Positions 9,954 through 18,151 of a stretch of 64,000 bases of DNA are shown piece by piece; within the stretch, counting starts at the first letter, position 1, and the number at the start of each line of letters is the position of its first letter. A program made the position numbers and the translations under genes. Origin of the DNA: Eubacterium maltosivorans (GTDB lineage: Bacteria; Bacillota; Clostridia; Eubacteriales; Eubacteriaceae); NCBI RefSeq assembly GCF_002441855.2, contig NZ_CP029487.1:1860001-1924000 (forward strand), read 5' to 3'. The notes below the pieces were generated by a model. The model had not been told where the DNA came from, did not search any database, and saw nothing but the letters and a program-made list of their open reading frames with translations.

Positions 9954-11000
9954 TCAACCGGCCTGATTCGGCAGAAATACTGAAAAAACAGAGCCTTCAC
10001 CTTCCCGTGAGGCTACTTTAATGTAGCCCTGCTCTTTCCCGATAATCTCGCGCGCCAGATAAAGCCCCACGCCGATGCCAGGGGTACTGTGAACCTTGGA
10101 TTCTCTGTAAAACCGTTTAAAAATATCATTGATATGTGTCTCAGAAACGCCGATCCCTGTATCCGCAATTTCTATTTTTGTGTACATCTCCCACTGTTCT
10201 GCTGAAACAGATACCTTTCCACCCTCCGGGGTGTATTTAACCGCGTTTTCCAACAGATTAAAAAGCGCTTCGGCCGTCCATTTTGTATCGTGATAAAGCT
10301 CAAGCGTCTCGTCACACACCACGTTTACGGTGATCCCCTTTTTTTCTGCCGGCATAGTAATACCGCTGATTGCCTGGGCAAGAGTAGGATAAAAGACCTG
10401 ACGCTCAGCCTTTAATACGATCTGTCCGTTTTCCAACCGTGATATTTTTGTCAGCACCTGGATCAGAAAGTCAAGCTTTTCCACCTGATTTTGAAGCCCA
10501 TCCAGAAAGAAAAGCCTTTTTTCCTCTGGAACCTGAGGATTCGTTACGGTATCCGCGTACATTTTTATATTGGCAATAGGCGTCTTAAGCTGGTGTGATA
10601 TGTCTGAAATAATCCTCTGAACCGCCTGCTTTTGTTCGCTGCTCTCTTGGGTGGCGGCATTGGTAATATCATATAACTGATTCAGCTTCATCTGCACTTT
10701 TGAAGACAGAGTTTCCTCCTCCAGGTTAAAGGACTGTATCCCTTCGTTCTGGATCAAGCTGTCCAGACTTGAGCAGAGCTCATCCGCAAAGGAAACAAAG
10801 CGCCGTCTGCAAATCAGCTGAAAAACATAGAAAATCCCCCAAAAAGCCACTGCAAAAATTACCGCGGCCGCACGAAGCATCATGCCCGTATCACGATCGG
10901 TCAGGGCAAAGACCAGCACCGCGAAGGCCGCAGTCAAAATACTCATAACAGCAATACTGATCCACTCCTGCAGCACAGTGGATACTTGTCTTTTACGCAT
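9954..11000 (-). CDS. Sensor histidine kinase
   Basis: Membrane kinase of 348 residues partnered with the OmpR-type regulator upstream. Two hydrophobic helices at about residues 12-33 and 44-66 enclose only a very short external loop, so it is probably an intramembrane sensor or is told about its signal by the ABC permease. The HisKA box ISDISHQLKTPIANIK lies near residue 145. The ATP-binding domain shows LLENAVKYTPEGG (N box), DTGIGVSE (G1), IFKRFYRE (F) and GIGVGLYLAREI (G2). I chose the ATG at 11000, which overlaps the regulator stop by eight bases; a longer in-frame extension to 11120 would lie inside the regulator gene and is unlikely. Confidence 0.92.
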   Translation of the reverse strand: MRKRQVSTVLQEWISIAVMSILTAAFAVLVFALTDRDTGMMLRAAAVIFAVAFWGIFYVFQLICRRRFVSFADELCSSLDSLIQNEGIQSFNLEEETLSSKVQMKLNQLYDITNAATQESSEQKQAVQRIISDISHQLKTPIANIKMYADTVTNPQVPEEKRLFFLDGLQNQVEKLDFLIQVLTKISRLENGQIVLKAERQVFYPTLAQAISGITMPAEKKGITVNVVCDETLELYHDTKWTAEALFNLLENAVKYTPEGGKVSVSAEQWEMYTKIEIADTGIGVSETHINDIFKRFYRESKVHSTPGIGVGLYLAREIIGKEQGYIKVASREGEGSVFSVFLPNQAG

Positions 11001-11673
11001 CCCCTTCACCGGTCCATTCATAGCCCATCCCATAGATTGTTTTAATATAGGCAAAGGTATCGTCTGATATTTTTGAACGCAGGCGGCTGACATTGATCGT
11101 AAGGGTATGCTCATCAACAAAATTTCCCTCGTTGTCCCACAGACTTTCCAAAAGCATTTTCCGGGTCAGCACCCTGCCGGGATTTTTACAGAAAATCTGC
11201 AGAAGCTTAAACTCTGTCGGCGTCAGCACCAGTGGCTCTCCGTTTTTGCTGGCCGCCCGTTTCTCAAAATCAATCTCAAGGTTTCCACAGATAAACAGCT
11301 CTTTTCTGCTGACTTCACTTCTTCTGAGAACCGCGTTGATGCGTTTAATCACGATCTTTATATTAAAGGGCTTGGTAATATAATCGTCTGCTCCCAGCTC
11401 GAAGCCTTTCAAAATATCATCGTCCAAGTCACAGGCTGTTAGAAAAACCAATGGAGTTCTGTCCTGGAGCCGCAGCTTTTTCGCCAGACCAAAGCCATCG
11501 CCATCCGGAAGATTCACATCCAAAATCACCATATCCCAGTGGTCTTTCTCAATCCTTTTTCCAGCGTCTTCAAAACGCTGTACCAAAGTGGTTTTGAAGC
11601 CCTCAAGCTCCAGATTATAGCAAAGACCTGCGCCCAGCATTTCATCGTCTTCCACTACAAGAATACTCTTCAT
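10993..11673 (-). CDS. Response regulator, OmpR/PhoB family
   Basis: DNA-binding regulator of 226 residues. The receiver domain covers residues 1-115, with acidic pocket VVEDDE (8-10), phospho-acceptor aspartate in MVILDVNLPDGDG near residue 52 and the conserved lysine in DDYITKPF near 102. The winged-helix domain covers about 130-225 and includes LTPTEFKLLQIFCKNPGRVLTRKMLLE and the DEHTLTINVSRLRSKI recognition helix. It heads the RR-HK-ATPase-permease gene set, so it most likely controls the downstream ABC transporter. No operator could be assigned. Confidence 0.95.
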   Translation of the reverse strand: MKSILVVEDDEMLGAGLCYNLELEGFKTTLVQRFEDAGKRIEKDHWDMVILDVNLPDGDGFGLAKKLRLQDRTPLVFLTACDLDDDILKGFELGADDYITKPFNIKIVIKRINAVLRRSEVSRKELFICGNLEIDFEKRAASKNGEPLVLTPTEFKLLQIFCKNPGRVLTRKMLLESLWDNEGNFVDEHTLTINVSRLRSKISDDTFAYIKTIYGMGYEWTGEGDA

Positions 11674-11878
11674 TTTATGCTCCTCTCTGGCATATTGTCA
11701 TCGTTCTAATATTTTATCCTAACTTATAAGGAAAGAGAAGTTTCTTTTTTAAAAAAGCATTTCCTTTTCATCTGCTTTCGGGTATGATCATAAGGGCCTG
11801 CTGCCTTTTTTGTGCAGGAACTGCGAGGAAACTTTTCTCATTTGATGGTAAACTTTTGTTGTAAGGAGAGTGTTAAAC

Positions 11879-12736
11879 ATGGAATGGATTCAAAGACTCA
11901 ACCAGGCTGTCAATTACATTGAAGAAAACCTGAGCGGCACCATTGACTATAGTACAGCTGCCAAAATCGCCTGCTGCTCAACCTTTCACTTTCAAAGGAT
12001 GTTTTCATACATTGCAGATATACCGCTTTCCGAGTATATCCGCAGGCGCCGCATGACCGCAGCCGCATTTGAGCTTCAGACAACTGCTGCAAAGGTAGTG
12101 GACATCGCACTGAAATATGGGTACCAGTCCCCTACCGCTTTTACCCGCGCCTTCCAGAGTGTTCACAGTGTACCACCCTCTTCCGCCAGATCAAAAGGAA
12201 TTTCTTTGAAAGCCTATCCACGGATTACCTTCTCTATTTCAATTAAAGGAGATACCGAAATGAATTACAAAATTATTGAAAAACAAGCATTTAGAATTGT
12301 AGGTGTGTGCAAATCACTGGACGTAAACTTTGAGGAGAGCTATAAAAAGGTTCCTGCTCTCTGGCAGGAGGCTGCCAAAAAGAACCTGATCCCACAGCTT
12401 GTACCGCTTATGGATAAAGAGCCCTTTGGGGTGCTGGGAGTGAGCTCCAGCATGAACGAAAAAACCTTCGACTATTATATTGCCGTTGCGACAGACAAAT
12501 CTTTGCCGCAGGGGATGACTGAGTTCACCATCCCTGCCGCCACATGGGCTGTTTTTGAGTGCATCGGCCCTTTGCCTCAGGCCATCCAGACCCTGCAGCG
12601 CCGCATTGTCACCGAGTGGCTGCCAAACTCTGGCTATGAATACGCCAACGCGCCGGATATCGAGGTCTACGGCGAAGGCGACCAGCAGGCAGAGGACTAC
12701 CGATGTGAGGTCTGGCTGCCGGTTTCAAAAAAATAG
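11879..12736 (+). CDS. AraC-type regulator with GyrI-like effector domain
   Basis: Regulator of 285 residues with two parts. Residues 1-105 form an AraC double helix-turn-helix (IDYSTAAKIACCSTFHFQRMFSYIADIPLSEYIRRRRM and VVDIALKYGYQSPTAFTRAFQS). Residues from about 130 form a GyrI-like/SOUL-type small-molecule binding domain (YKIIEKQAFRIVGVCKSL, then TIPAATWAVFECIGPLP). The same pairing is found in Rob and SoxS/BmrR-type multidrug regulators. I chose the ATG at 11879, ten bases after AAGGAG; the GTG at 11870 sits on top of that site. It is divergent from the two-component operon and ends in a bidirectional terminator. The inducer is unknown. Confidence 0.9.
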   Translation: MEWIQRLNQAVNYIEENLSGTIDYSTAAKIACCSTFHFQRMFSYIADIPLSEYIRRRRMTAAAFELQTTAAKVVDIALKYGYQSPTAFTRAFQSVHSVPPSSARSKGISLKAYPRITFSISIKGDTEMNYKIIEKQAFRIVGVCKSLDVNFEESYKKVPALWQEAAKKNLIPQLVPLMDKEPFGVLGVSSSMNEKTFDYYIAVATDKSLPQGMTEFTIPAATWAVFECIGPLPQAIQTLQRRIVTEWLPNSGYEYANAPDIEVYGEGDQQAEDYRCEVWLPVSKK

Positions 12737-12743
12737 AAATACA

Positions 12744-12782
12744 AAAACAGACCATTCAAAATAAGAATGGTCTGTTTTTTTG
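12744..12782. terminator. Bidirectional terminator
   Basis: Inverted repeat AACAGACCATTC/GAATGGTCTGTT with a seven-base loop, flanked by A-runs and T-runs. It separates the convergent AraC-type and SDR genes and can serve both. Confidence 0.88.
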
Positions 12783-13541
12783 TTATGGTCTAAGCCCAGA
12801 GCCTCCCTGAAGCGTAATGGTTTCACCACTGATAAAAGAAGCGTCCTCACTGGCCAGAAAAACACAGGTACGTCCAATATCCTTTTCGGCGTCACCAAAA
12901 CGGCCGAGCGGTACGCCCTTAATGGTTTTTGCGTATAGCTCCGGATACTCTTCCTTCCATTTTGCCAACCCCGGTGTTTCTACCAGGGGGCAGACCACAT
13001 TGACATTAATGCCGTACTGTCCCCATTCCGTAGCCGCTACTCTTGACAGTCCCCGGATTCCCTCTTTCGCTGCAGCATAGGAGGATTGTCCCTCTCTTCC
13101 CGACAAACCGGCGCCGGAAGCAAAATTAATGATGGCGCCATGACTTTCCTTGAGATACGGAAAAGCTTCTCTCATGTAGAAAAATGTCGCGTAAAGTCCT
13201 GTATTGATGGCAAGGTCAAAGTCTTCCTTTGTGTGATCCTGCAAAAGCACGCCGGATTTTGAGGTTTGTGCATTGTTGATTAACACATCGATATGTCCAA
13301 AACGTTCAACGGTCTTTTCAATGACGTTTTTAACCGCGGCTTCGTCGCTTCCATCCGCTGTTACTGTCAGCACCTCAACATGGTATTCCGACTCGAGTTG
13401 TTCTTTTGCCTGCTCGAGGGTAGAAGGAGTTCTTCCGGTCAGTACAAGGGAGGCACCCTCACTGGCAAAGGCTTTGCTGACGCCAAAACCGATTCCCTTA
13501 CCGCCGCCAGTTATAATAACGACTTTGTTTTTCATTCTCAT
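12783..13541 (-). CDS. SDR family oxidoreductase
   Basis: NAD(P)-dependent short-chain dehydrogenase of about 252 residues. It has the cofactor motif TGGGKGIG near residue 13, the structural NNAQ segment near 90, and the catalytic set with serine in NFASGAGL and YAAAKEG (Tyr and Lys) near residue 155. The C-terminus ETITLQGGSGLRP is like 3-oxoacyl-ACP reductase and sorbitol dehydrogenase homologues. The substrate is not predictable. Several in-frame ATGs lie close together (13550, 13541, 13535); 13541 has the best spacing to AAAGGA. It is a single gene with its own terminator. Confidence 0.88.
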   Translation of the reverse strand: MRMKNKVVIITGGGKGIGFGVSKAFASEGASLVLTGRTPSTLEQAKEQLESEYHVEVLTVTADGSDEAAVKNVIEKTVERFGHIDVLINNAQTSKSGVLLQDHTKEDFDLAINTGLYATFFYMREAFPYLKESHGAIINFASGAGLSGREGQSSYAAAKEGIRGLSRVAATEWGQYGINVNVVCPLVETPGLAKWKEEYPELYAKTIKGVPLGRFGDAEKDIGRTCVFLASEDASFISGETITLQGGSGLRP

Positions 13542-13651
13542 TTTAGTCATCCTTTCTGTGTCAAAGATTAAATTTTCTTTATCTTCGGGGTATTATAAAG
13601 TATTTTTTTATATCTGTAAATAATTGTTAAATATTTGTCTTTCAGGCTGCG

Positions 13652-13680
13652 TTGACATAACTAAAAAATTAGGATACAAT
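13652..13680 (+). promoter_or_regulatory. Consensus sigma-A promoter of def
   Basis: A -35 TTGACA (13652-13657), a 17-base spacer and a -10 TACAAT (13675-13680) lie 38 bases upstream of the deformylase start. Confidence 0.8.
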
Positions 13681-13718
13681 TTTCAAAGCATTAAATTTAA
13701 AATATTGAGGTTATCATT

Positions 13719-14174
13719 ATGGCCATTAGACAAATAAGAAAACTTCCAGACGACATTTTACACAAAAAATGCCGTCTTGTTGAAACCATTGATGAACGAA
13801 CACTGGAATTAATAAAAGACATGACAGAAACCATGTACCAGCTTCCAAACTGCGGCGGCCTTGCCGCCAACCAGGTAGGCGTACTAAAACGTGTGGTTGT
13901 CATTGATGTAGGGGAAGGCCTCTACCAGCTGGTTAATCCAAAGATCATCGAAGCGGAGGGCGAACGCGTTGTTGTTGAAGGCTGCATGAGCTCTCCCGAT
14001 GTATGGGGAAAGGTCAAACGCCCCGAACGCGTTGTCGTTGAGTACACAACACCAGAGGGGGAGGTGCTCCAGAAAGAAGCGGAAGGACTGCTGGCAAAAT
14101 GCTTCTGCCATGAGCTCGACCATCTGGACGGCATCTTTTTTACCGATAAGGTTATTGAGTATGTCGATCTCTAA
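13719..14174 (+). CDS. def: Peptide deformylase
   Basis: Removes the formyl group from the N-terminal methionine of new proteins. The 151-residue enzyme shows all three metalloenzyme motifs: motif 1 GGLAANQVGV near residue 48, motif 2 EGCMSSP near 88 (Cys is a metal ligand; usual form EGCLSVP) and motif 3 HELDHLDG near 132 (two His ligands and catalytic Glu). The start IRQIRKLPDDILHKKCRLV is also typical. It is a stand-alone gene with a consensus promoter and its own terminator. Type 1 versus type 2 cannot be settled with certainty, but the short length favours type 1. Confidence 0.96.
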   Translation: MAIRQIRKLPDDILHKKCRLVETIDERTLELIKDMTETMYQLPNCGGLAANQVGVLKRVVVIDVGEGLYQLVNPKIIEAEGERVVVEGCMSSPDVWGKVKRPERVVVEYTTPEGEVLQKEAEGLLAKCFCHELDHLDGIFFTDKVIEYVDL

Positions 14175-14177
14175 ATC

Positions 14178-14213
14178 AAAAAGAGTACCTCTTTTATAAG
14201 TGGTACTCTTTTT
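14178..14213 (+). terminator. Terminator of def
   Basis: AAAAAGAGTACC/GGTACTCTTTTT inverted repeat immediately after the def stop codon, with A- and T-runs on both sides; it may also serve the HPt gene from the other side. Confidence 0.85.
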
Positions 14214-14240
14214 AAATAGCATTCCGATTCAACGGCAGGC

Positions 14241-14591
14241 TCAGCCCTTGCCTTCAATCACTGCTATAATCTTTCCGTATTCTTCGCTTAAGGCTTCAAA
14301 AACAGGTTCAAGGTCTGCGCAATCATTCCTTCGTACCTTTTCCACCATTTCTGCCGCTCTTTCACTCAGAAGATCAAACCCAAGGTTTGCGGCTGTTCCC
14401 TTCAATGTATGGGCCTCACGTTCAATACGCTCATAATCCTTGTCTGCCACTGCCTGTTTTAACGCATCATAGGTTTCATCTTTTGGAAATTTGAGTACAA
14501 AGCGCTCGAGTAAGGCTGCATTGTTAGAAAAACGCTGCAAGACTGTTTCCAAATCAATTCCAATTGATCCCAGCCCTTCTAAAATATCCAT
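14241..14591 (-). CDS. Orphan HPt-domain phosphotransfer protein
   Basis: A 116-residue single-domain histidine phosphotransfer protein. The phosphorylatable histidine lies in REAHTLKGTAANLG near residue 53, matching the HxxKG signature. The flanking helices (RFSNNAALLERFVLKF and LLSERAAEMVEKVRRND) complete the four-helix bundle expected of the family. Such proteins shuttle phosphate between receiver domains in multistep phosphorelays. No hybrid kinase or regulator is adjacent, so its partners are unknown. The start at 14591 is chosen because GGAGAG lies five bases upstream; the longer frame from 14621 would swallow that site. Confidence 0.87.
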   Translation of the reverse strand: MDILEGLGSIGIDLETVLQRFSNNAALLERFVLKFPKDETYDALKQAVADKDYERIEREAHTLKGTAANLGFDLLSERAAEMVEKVRRNDCADLEPVFEALSEEYGKIIAVIEGKG

Positions 14592-14775
14592 CTTGTCTCT
14601 CCTGTTCTCATTTTTTATCATCTTACATACTTTTGAATGACCAAGATAATACTAACGTTATATTAAATTATAGTACAGCCCACTGAAAAAGACAAGAAGT
14701 ATAATTGCTTTAAAGACAACTGTTCAAACTTTGATTTATACAGCCCCCAACATCTCAGTACTGCTCTGCCTTCTG

Positions 14776-15093
14776 TTAAGACTGGTATTCTGCCAGCTTA
14801 GCTTCCAGCTCTTCAAGGGGACGCCCGCCCACAAGGCTTTCTTTTACTTCGCCGTCCTTGAAGATTTTTAGTGTCGGAACACTCATAACGCGGTATTCAG
14901 AAGCTAAATCGCTGTCCGCGTCAATGTCCACCTTAACAATTTTAACATCTTTTACCTTTTCAGCCAGTTCATCCAGAATCGGGGAGAGGGCTTTACATGG
15001 CCCACACCATGTCGCGAAAAAATCGACCAACACAACCCCCTTTCCATTCAATACTTCTTCATTAAACTCCTGTGTATTAATTACTCTTGCCAT
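14776..15093 (-). CDS. trxA: Thioredoxin
   Basis: A 105-residue thioredoxin with the redox-active FFATWCGPCKAL motif near residue 30, the buried Asp in VLVDFF and the cis-proline in MSVPTLKIF near 74. Length and fold order match classical Trx. It is the last gene of a cassette with a flavoprotein disulfide oxidoreductase, an Rrf2 regulator and a rhodanese lipoprotein, all on the same strand with short gaps. This suggests joint control by redox or sulfur state. A thioredoxin reductase of the usual TrxB type is not next to it. Confidence 0.95.
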   Translation of the reverse strand: MARVINTQEFNEEVLNGKGVVLVDFFATWCGPCKALSPILDELAEKVKDVKIVKVDIDADSDLASEYRVMSVPTLKIFKDGEVKESLVGGRPLEELEAKLAEYQS

Positions 15094-15131
15094 TATCGTT
15101 ACTCCTTTGTCTATATTTATTAAATTATTCT

Positions 15132-16496
15132 TTATACTGCAAACAAATCATTCAGTGCTTCACTCATCGTAGGATGTGTAAAGATCTGGTCCCTTAAGAC
15201 TGTATAATCCAGGCCTGCGTCCATTGCCAGTTTCACAATGTTAATCATTTCATAGGATTCTTCACAGAAAAGCATGGCTCCTAAAATTTTATTCGTATCG
15301 GCGTCAATAACAGCCTTTAACAGACCCACTGGTTTCCTCAGCACCTGGGCCTTTGGTATGGCTGCGGCGGGCAGTTTGGCAATCTTCACATGATAACCCT
15401 GAGCTGCTGCTTCTTCTTCGTTAAGGCCAACGCGTGAAAACGGCGGATCAATAAAGACACTGTAGGGAACTGTCCGGTCGTTGCTGGCGCGTTTGCCGCT
15501 GCCTGCCAGCTGATCCTTGACAATTCTAAAATCGTCCAATGAAACATAAGTAAACTGTAATCCCCCCGCGACATCGCCCATTGCCCAGATATTAGGAGCG
15601 CTTGTCCGAAGCTTTTCATCGACTTTGACTGCGCCTCTTGGCGTTTTTTCAACACCGGCGGCTTCGAGGTTAAGACCATCTGTGTTTGGTTTCCTGCCAG
15701 TGGCAATCAAGACCGCGTCCGCGCCGACTGACAGTGCTGTGCCGTCTTTTTTATAATGCACGACTGCTTCGTCACCGGCATTTTCGATTTCCTCGGTTTG
15801 GACGTTCATTTCAAAACGCACCCCTTTATCCTCAAATGCCTTTTGAATCGCTTCTGCAATGTCACGGTCTTCACGCGGAATTAATTTATCCTCAATCTGG
15901 TATACAGTAACCTCTGCGCCAAAATCTGTATACATTGATGCGTATTCCAGTCCAATATAGCCTCCGCCGATAATTGCCAGACGCTTCGGCAGTACGTCAA
16001 GCTCCATCAGGGAATCACTGGTATAAACATAAGGATTTCCTTCAATACCCTTAATGGGCGGAATCACTGAAACGGATCCGGTATTGATAAAAATCTGGTC
16101 GCCTTCAACCTCAAAGGTTTCCTCCGCGGTCTCAATCTTTACACGGTTGGCGGATACAAAGCTGCCAAGGCCGTTATAGACTGTCACATTATCTAAATCA
16201 TTCAGCTTATCAAAGTTCTTTTTTCTCAACATGCCTGTCAACCGGCGCTTTTCCTCCACCGCTTCCCAGTATAGGCGGTTCTTTTCATCATAGCTGCCTG
16301 GTTTTTGAATGACTGAAGCCTTAGCGCTGTTAACCAGCGACTTTGTAGGGATACACCCGACATTAATACAGGTTCCGCCGTACATTTTATCTGATTTTTC
16401 AATCATAGCAACCTTTTTTCCCATACCTGCCAAGCTGCCCGCCAGCGTTTTTCCACCTTTTCCAAAACCGATAATCACTGCATCATAGTGTTTCAT
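15132..16496 (-). CDS. FAD-dependent pyridine nucleotide-disulfide oxidoreductase
   Basis: Flavoenzyme of 454 residues in the group of mercuric reductase, dihydrolipoamide dehydrogenase and RclA. It has the FAD site GFGKGGKTLAGSLAGMG near residue 10, the redox-active pair in GGTCINVGCIPTKSLV (Cys43 and Cys48 approximately), the NAD(P) site IIGGGYIGLEYASMY near 170, a second FAD motif IWAMGDVAGG near 298 and a C-terminal dimerisation domain ending in THPTMSEALNDL. The C-terminal His-x4-Glu pair in FTHPTMSE is as in active disulfide reductases. No N-terminal MerA heavy-metal domain is present. The substrate is open; reactive chlorine or disulfide stress is a reasonable guess from RclA-like homologues. 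Confidence 0.9.
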   Translation of the reverse strand: MKHYDAVIIGFGKGGKTLAGSLAGMGKKVAMIEKSDKMYGGTCINVGCIPTKSLVNSAKASVIQKPGSYDEKNRLYWEAVEEKRRLTGMLRKKNFDKLNDLDNVTVYNGLGSFVSANRVKIETAEETFEVEGDQIFINTGSVSVIPPIKGIEGNPYVYTSDSLMELDVLPKRLAIIGGGYIGLEYASMYTDFGAEVTVYQIEDKLIPREDRDIAEAIQKAFEDKGVRFEMNVQTEEIENAGDEAVVHYKKDGTALSVGADAVLIATGRKPNTDGLNLEAAGVEKTPRGAVKVDEKLRTSAPNIWAMGDVAGGLQFTYVSLDDFRIVKDQLAGSGKRASNDRTVPYSVFIDPPFSRVGLNEEEAAAQGYHVKIAKLPAAAIPKAQVLRKPVGLLKAVIDADTNKILGAMLFCEESYEMINIVKLAMDAGLDYTVLRDQIFTHPTMSEALNDLFAV

Positions 16497-16517
16497 TTTT
16501 TCTCTCCTGTTATTTTT

Positions 16518-16943
16518 TTATGAACCAAAAATTTTAAGGTCTATATCGCCAACCGTTGTTTTTTCCAGCTCCTTTTTTCCAACTGCGTCAAGGGACATAA
16601 AAATTTCATCCATTATATCTGCCATGCCAGAGGCAATCAGACAATCCATTTCCGAATCCCCGGAGCGCCACGAGGTCGAAACTACCTTTCCGCCAATCGC
16701 TTCACAGATCGAACGAAGATCCACCGCAAAAGGGTCTAAGTCAAAATAATAGCCACCTTCACTGCCGCTCTTTGTTTTAACCAATCCTGCTTTTTTTAGC
16801 TTTGCCATCACCTTGCGGATTCTTGCAGGATTGGTACATACATTTTCGGCAAGGGCCTCGCTGGATAAAATCTCACCCTGATGGTGGTTCAGAAAGACCA
16901 GGGCGTGAACCGCAATACTAAATTCACCAGTCAATTTAATCAC
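16518..16943 (-). CDS. Rrf2 family regulator
   Basis: A 141-residue winged-helix regulator (FSIAVHALVFLNHHQGEILSSEALAENVCTNPARIRKVMAKLKKAGLV, then SGSEGGYYFDLDP). Unlike the IscR-like protein at 6195-6602 it lacks three clustered cysteines, keeping only one near residue 36 and one near 100. It therefore probably does not bind a [2Fe-2S] cluster in the IscR way; a thiol switch of the YwnA/SaiR kind is possible. It overlaps the rhodanese gene upstream by four bases and lies 21 bases before the disulfide oxidoreductase, so it is expected to regulate this redox cassette. Confidence 0.87.
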   Translation of the reverse strand: MIKLTGEFSIAVHALVFLNHHQGEILSSEALAENVCTNPARIRKVMAKLKKAGLVKTKSGSEGGYYFDLDPFAVDLRSICEAIGGKVVSTSWRSGDSEMDCLIASGMADIMDEIFMSLDAVGKKELEKTTVGDIDLKIFGS

Positions 16944-17377
16944 TCCGTTTCATAGGGCCATGTGTTAATCCCACCAAAATCATAGATATTGGTATAGCCT
17001 AAAGCTACCAGCTTCCTTGATGCCTGTTCACTGCGCTTCCCGCTCCGGCAATACACCAGAATTTCCTGGTTTAAGTCCGGCAGCGCCTCGGGCTTCTCAT
17101 CACCGATGGTATCCAGCGGGACTAAAACCGCATCTTTTATATGCCCTTCTTTATACTCATTTTCCTGTCTCACATCGACAATTACAATATTTTCATGCTC
17201 ATCCATTCTTTTTTTTGCTTCATCCTGAGAAATTTTATGATATTCTGCTTTCACCGTATTTTTATCTCCTTCTTGTTCAGATTGGCTGCTGCCTCCAGAG
17301 GGCTTTGCTGTACAGCCTGTATATATTGATGCTGCTAATACCAGCAGCATTAAAATGATTATACCCTTTTTCCTCAT
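16940..17377 (-). CDS. Rhodanese-domain lipoprotein
   Basis: Exported sulfurtransferase-like protein of 145 residues. The signal peptide MRKKGIIILMLLVLAASIYTGC ends in a lipobox whose cysteine (about residue 22) would be lipidated. A low-complexity linker follows, then a single rhodanese domain with ISQDEAKKRMDEHENIVIVDVRQENEY and the active loop LVYCRSGKRSEQA (catalytic Cys near residue 112). It probably handles sulfane sulfur or thiol redox state outside the membrane. The ATG at 17377 is fixed by AAGGAGGG five bases upstream. It heads the rhodanese-rrf2-oxidoreductase-trx gene run. Confidence 0.9.
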   Translation of the reverse strand: MRKKGIIILMLLVLAASIYTGCTAKPSGGSSQSEQEGDKNTVKAEYHKISQDEAKKRMDEHENIVIVDVRQENEYKEGHIKDAVLVPLDTIGDEKPEALPDLNQEILVYCRSGKRSEQASRKLVALGYTNIYDFGGINTWPYETE

Positions 17378-17562
17378 AAACCCTCCTTTTGTAATCACGT
17401 TTGTTACACTTCTTGATTGTAATTATAAAAGTTACACTTTGTTTTGTCAAGCTCTTTTTAAAAAAACATGTTATTATTGCCAAACATATATGCTATACTA
17501 GTACTTAAAGCAACATCAGGCACGGCCTCATCTGTAGATTTTAAACTGATAATGGAGTACCC

Positions 17563-18144
17563 ATGCAAATAAAAAAAGAAGAGATACGTCAGGAGATTCT
17601 TTTGGCGGCAGAGGATGAATTTTACAAGCGCGGCTATAGAGATGCTTCAATGCGCACCATTGCCAAAAAAGCCAACACCACTTTGGGTAATATTTATAAT
17701 TATTTTGAAAATAAAGAAGCTCTTCTCGACGCGGTGATCGGCGATATTCCTGAAAAAATCAACGCCATGATCAAAAGGCACCGGGAATTTCCGGTTGGCG
17801 CCTTTACCAAAGATAATTATCTCGCAATGATCGGCGACATTCTTCCTGAGGTTTTCCCTTTAGATCTGTTGATGAGCAAAGGGATCGTCATTCTGTTGGA
17901 GGGCTGTGAGGGAACAAAATATACGTTTCAACGCGACCGCCTGCTTAAGCTTTTTTCTGAGCATCTTGCCGAGCATCTCGGGCTTCCTCAGGATGATAAT
18001 CTCAGCGCTGCAATGCTTACGGGAACCATTGCGGCCTTCCTTTCAATTGCAAAAAGCAGCAAAAGTCTGGAAGAACGCAAGCAGGATCTTTACGATTATA
18101 TCGTCACCCTTGCTTTTGGTCTCCCAAACCTTACAAATTCCTGA
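17563..18144 (+). CDS. TetR/AcrR family regulator
   Basis: A 193-residue repressor-type protein. The N-terminal helix-turn-helix is clear: EIRQEILLAAEDEFYKRGYRDASMRTIAKKANTTLGNIYNYFENKEALLDAVI (residues 6-58). The C-terminal ligand domain shows no recognisable motif. It converges on the ABC permease gene with only seven bases between stops. The ABC operon start, three kilobases away, carries a palindrome that could be its operator, but this link is inference. A GGAG site precedes the ATG. Confidence 0.9.
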   Translation: MQIKKEEIRQEILLAAEDEFYKRGYRDASMRTIAKKANTTLGNIYNYFENKEALLDAVIGDIPEKINAMIKRHREFPVGAFTKDNYLAMIGDILPEVFPLDLLMSKGIVILLEGCEGTKYTFQRDRLLKLFSEHLAEHLGLPQDDNLSAAMLTGTIAAFLSIAKSSKSLEERKQDLYDYIVTLAFGLPNLTNS

Positions 18145-18151
18145 TATGCCC

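Noticed and set aside
11000-11120. N-terminal extension of the histidine kinase
   Set aside because: It would overlap the response regulator by about 130 bases and lacks a kinase-like sequence; the ATG at 11000 is better placed.
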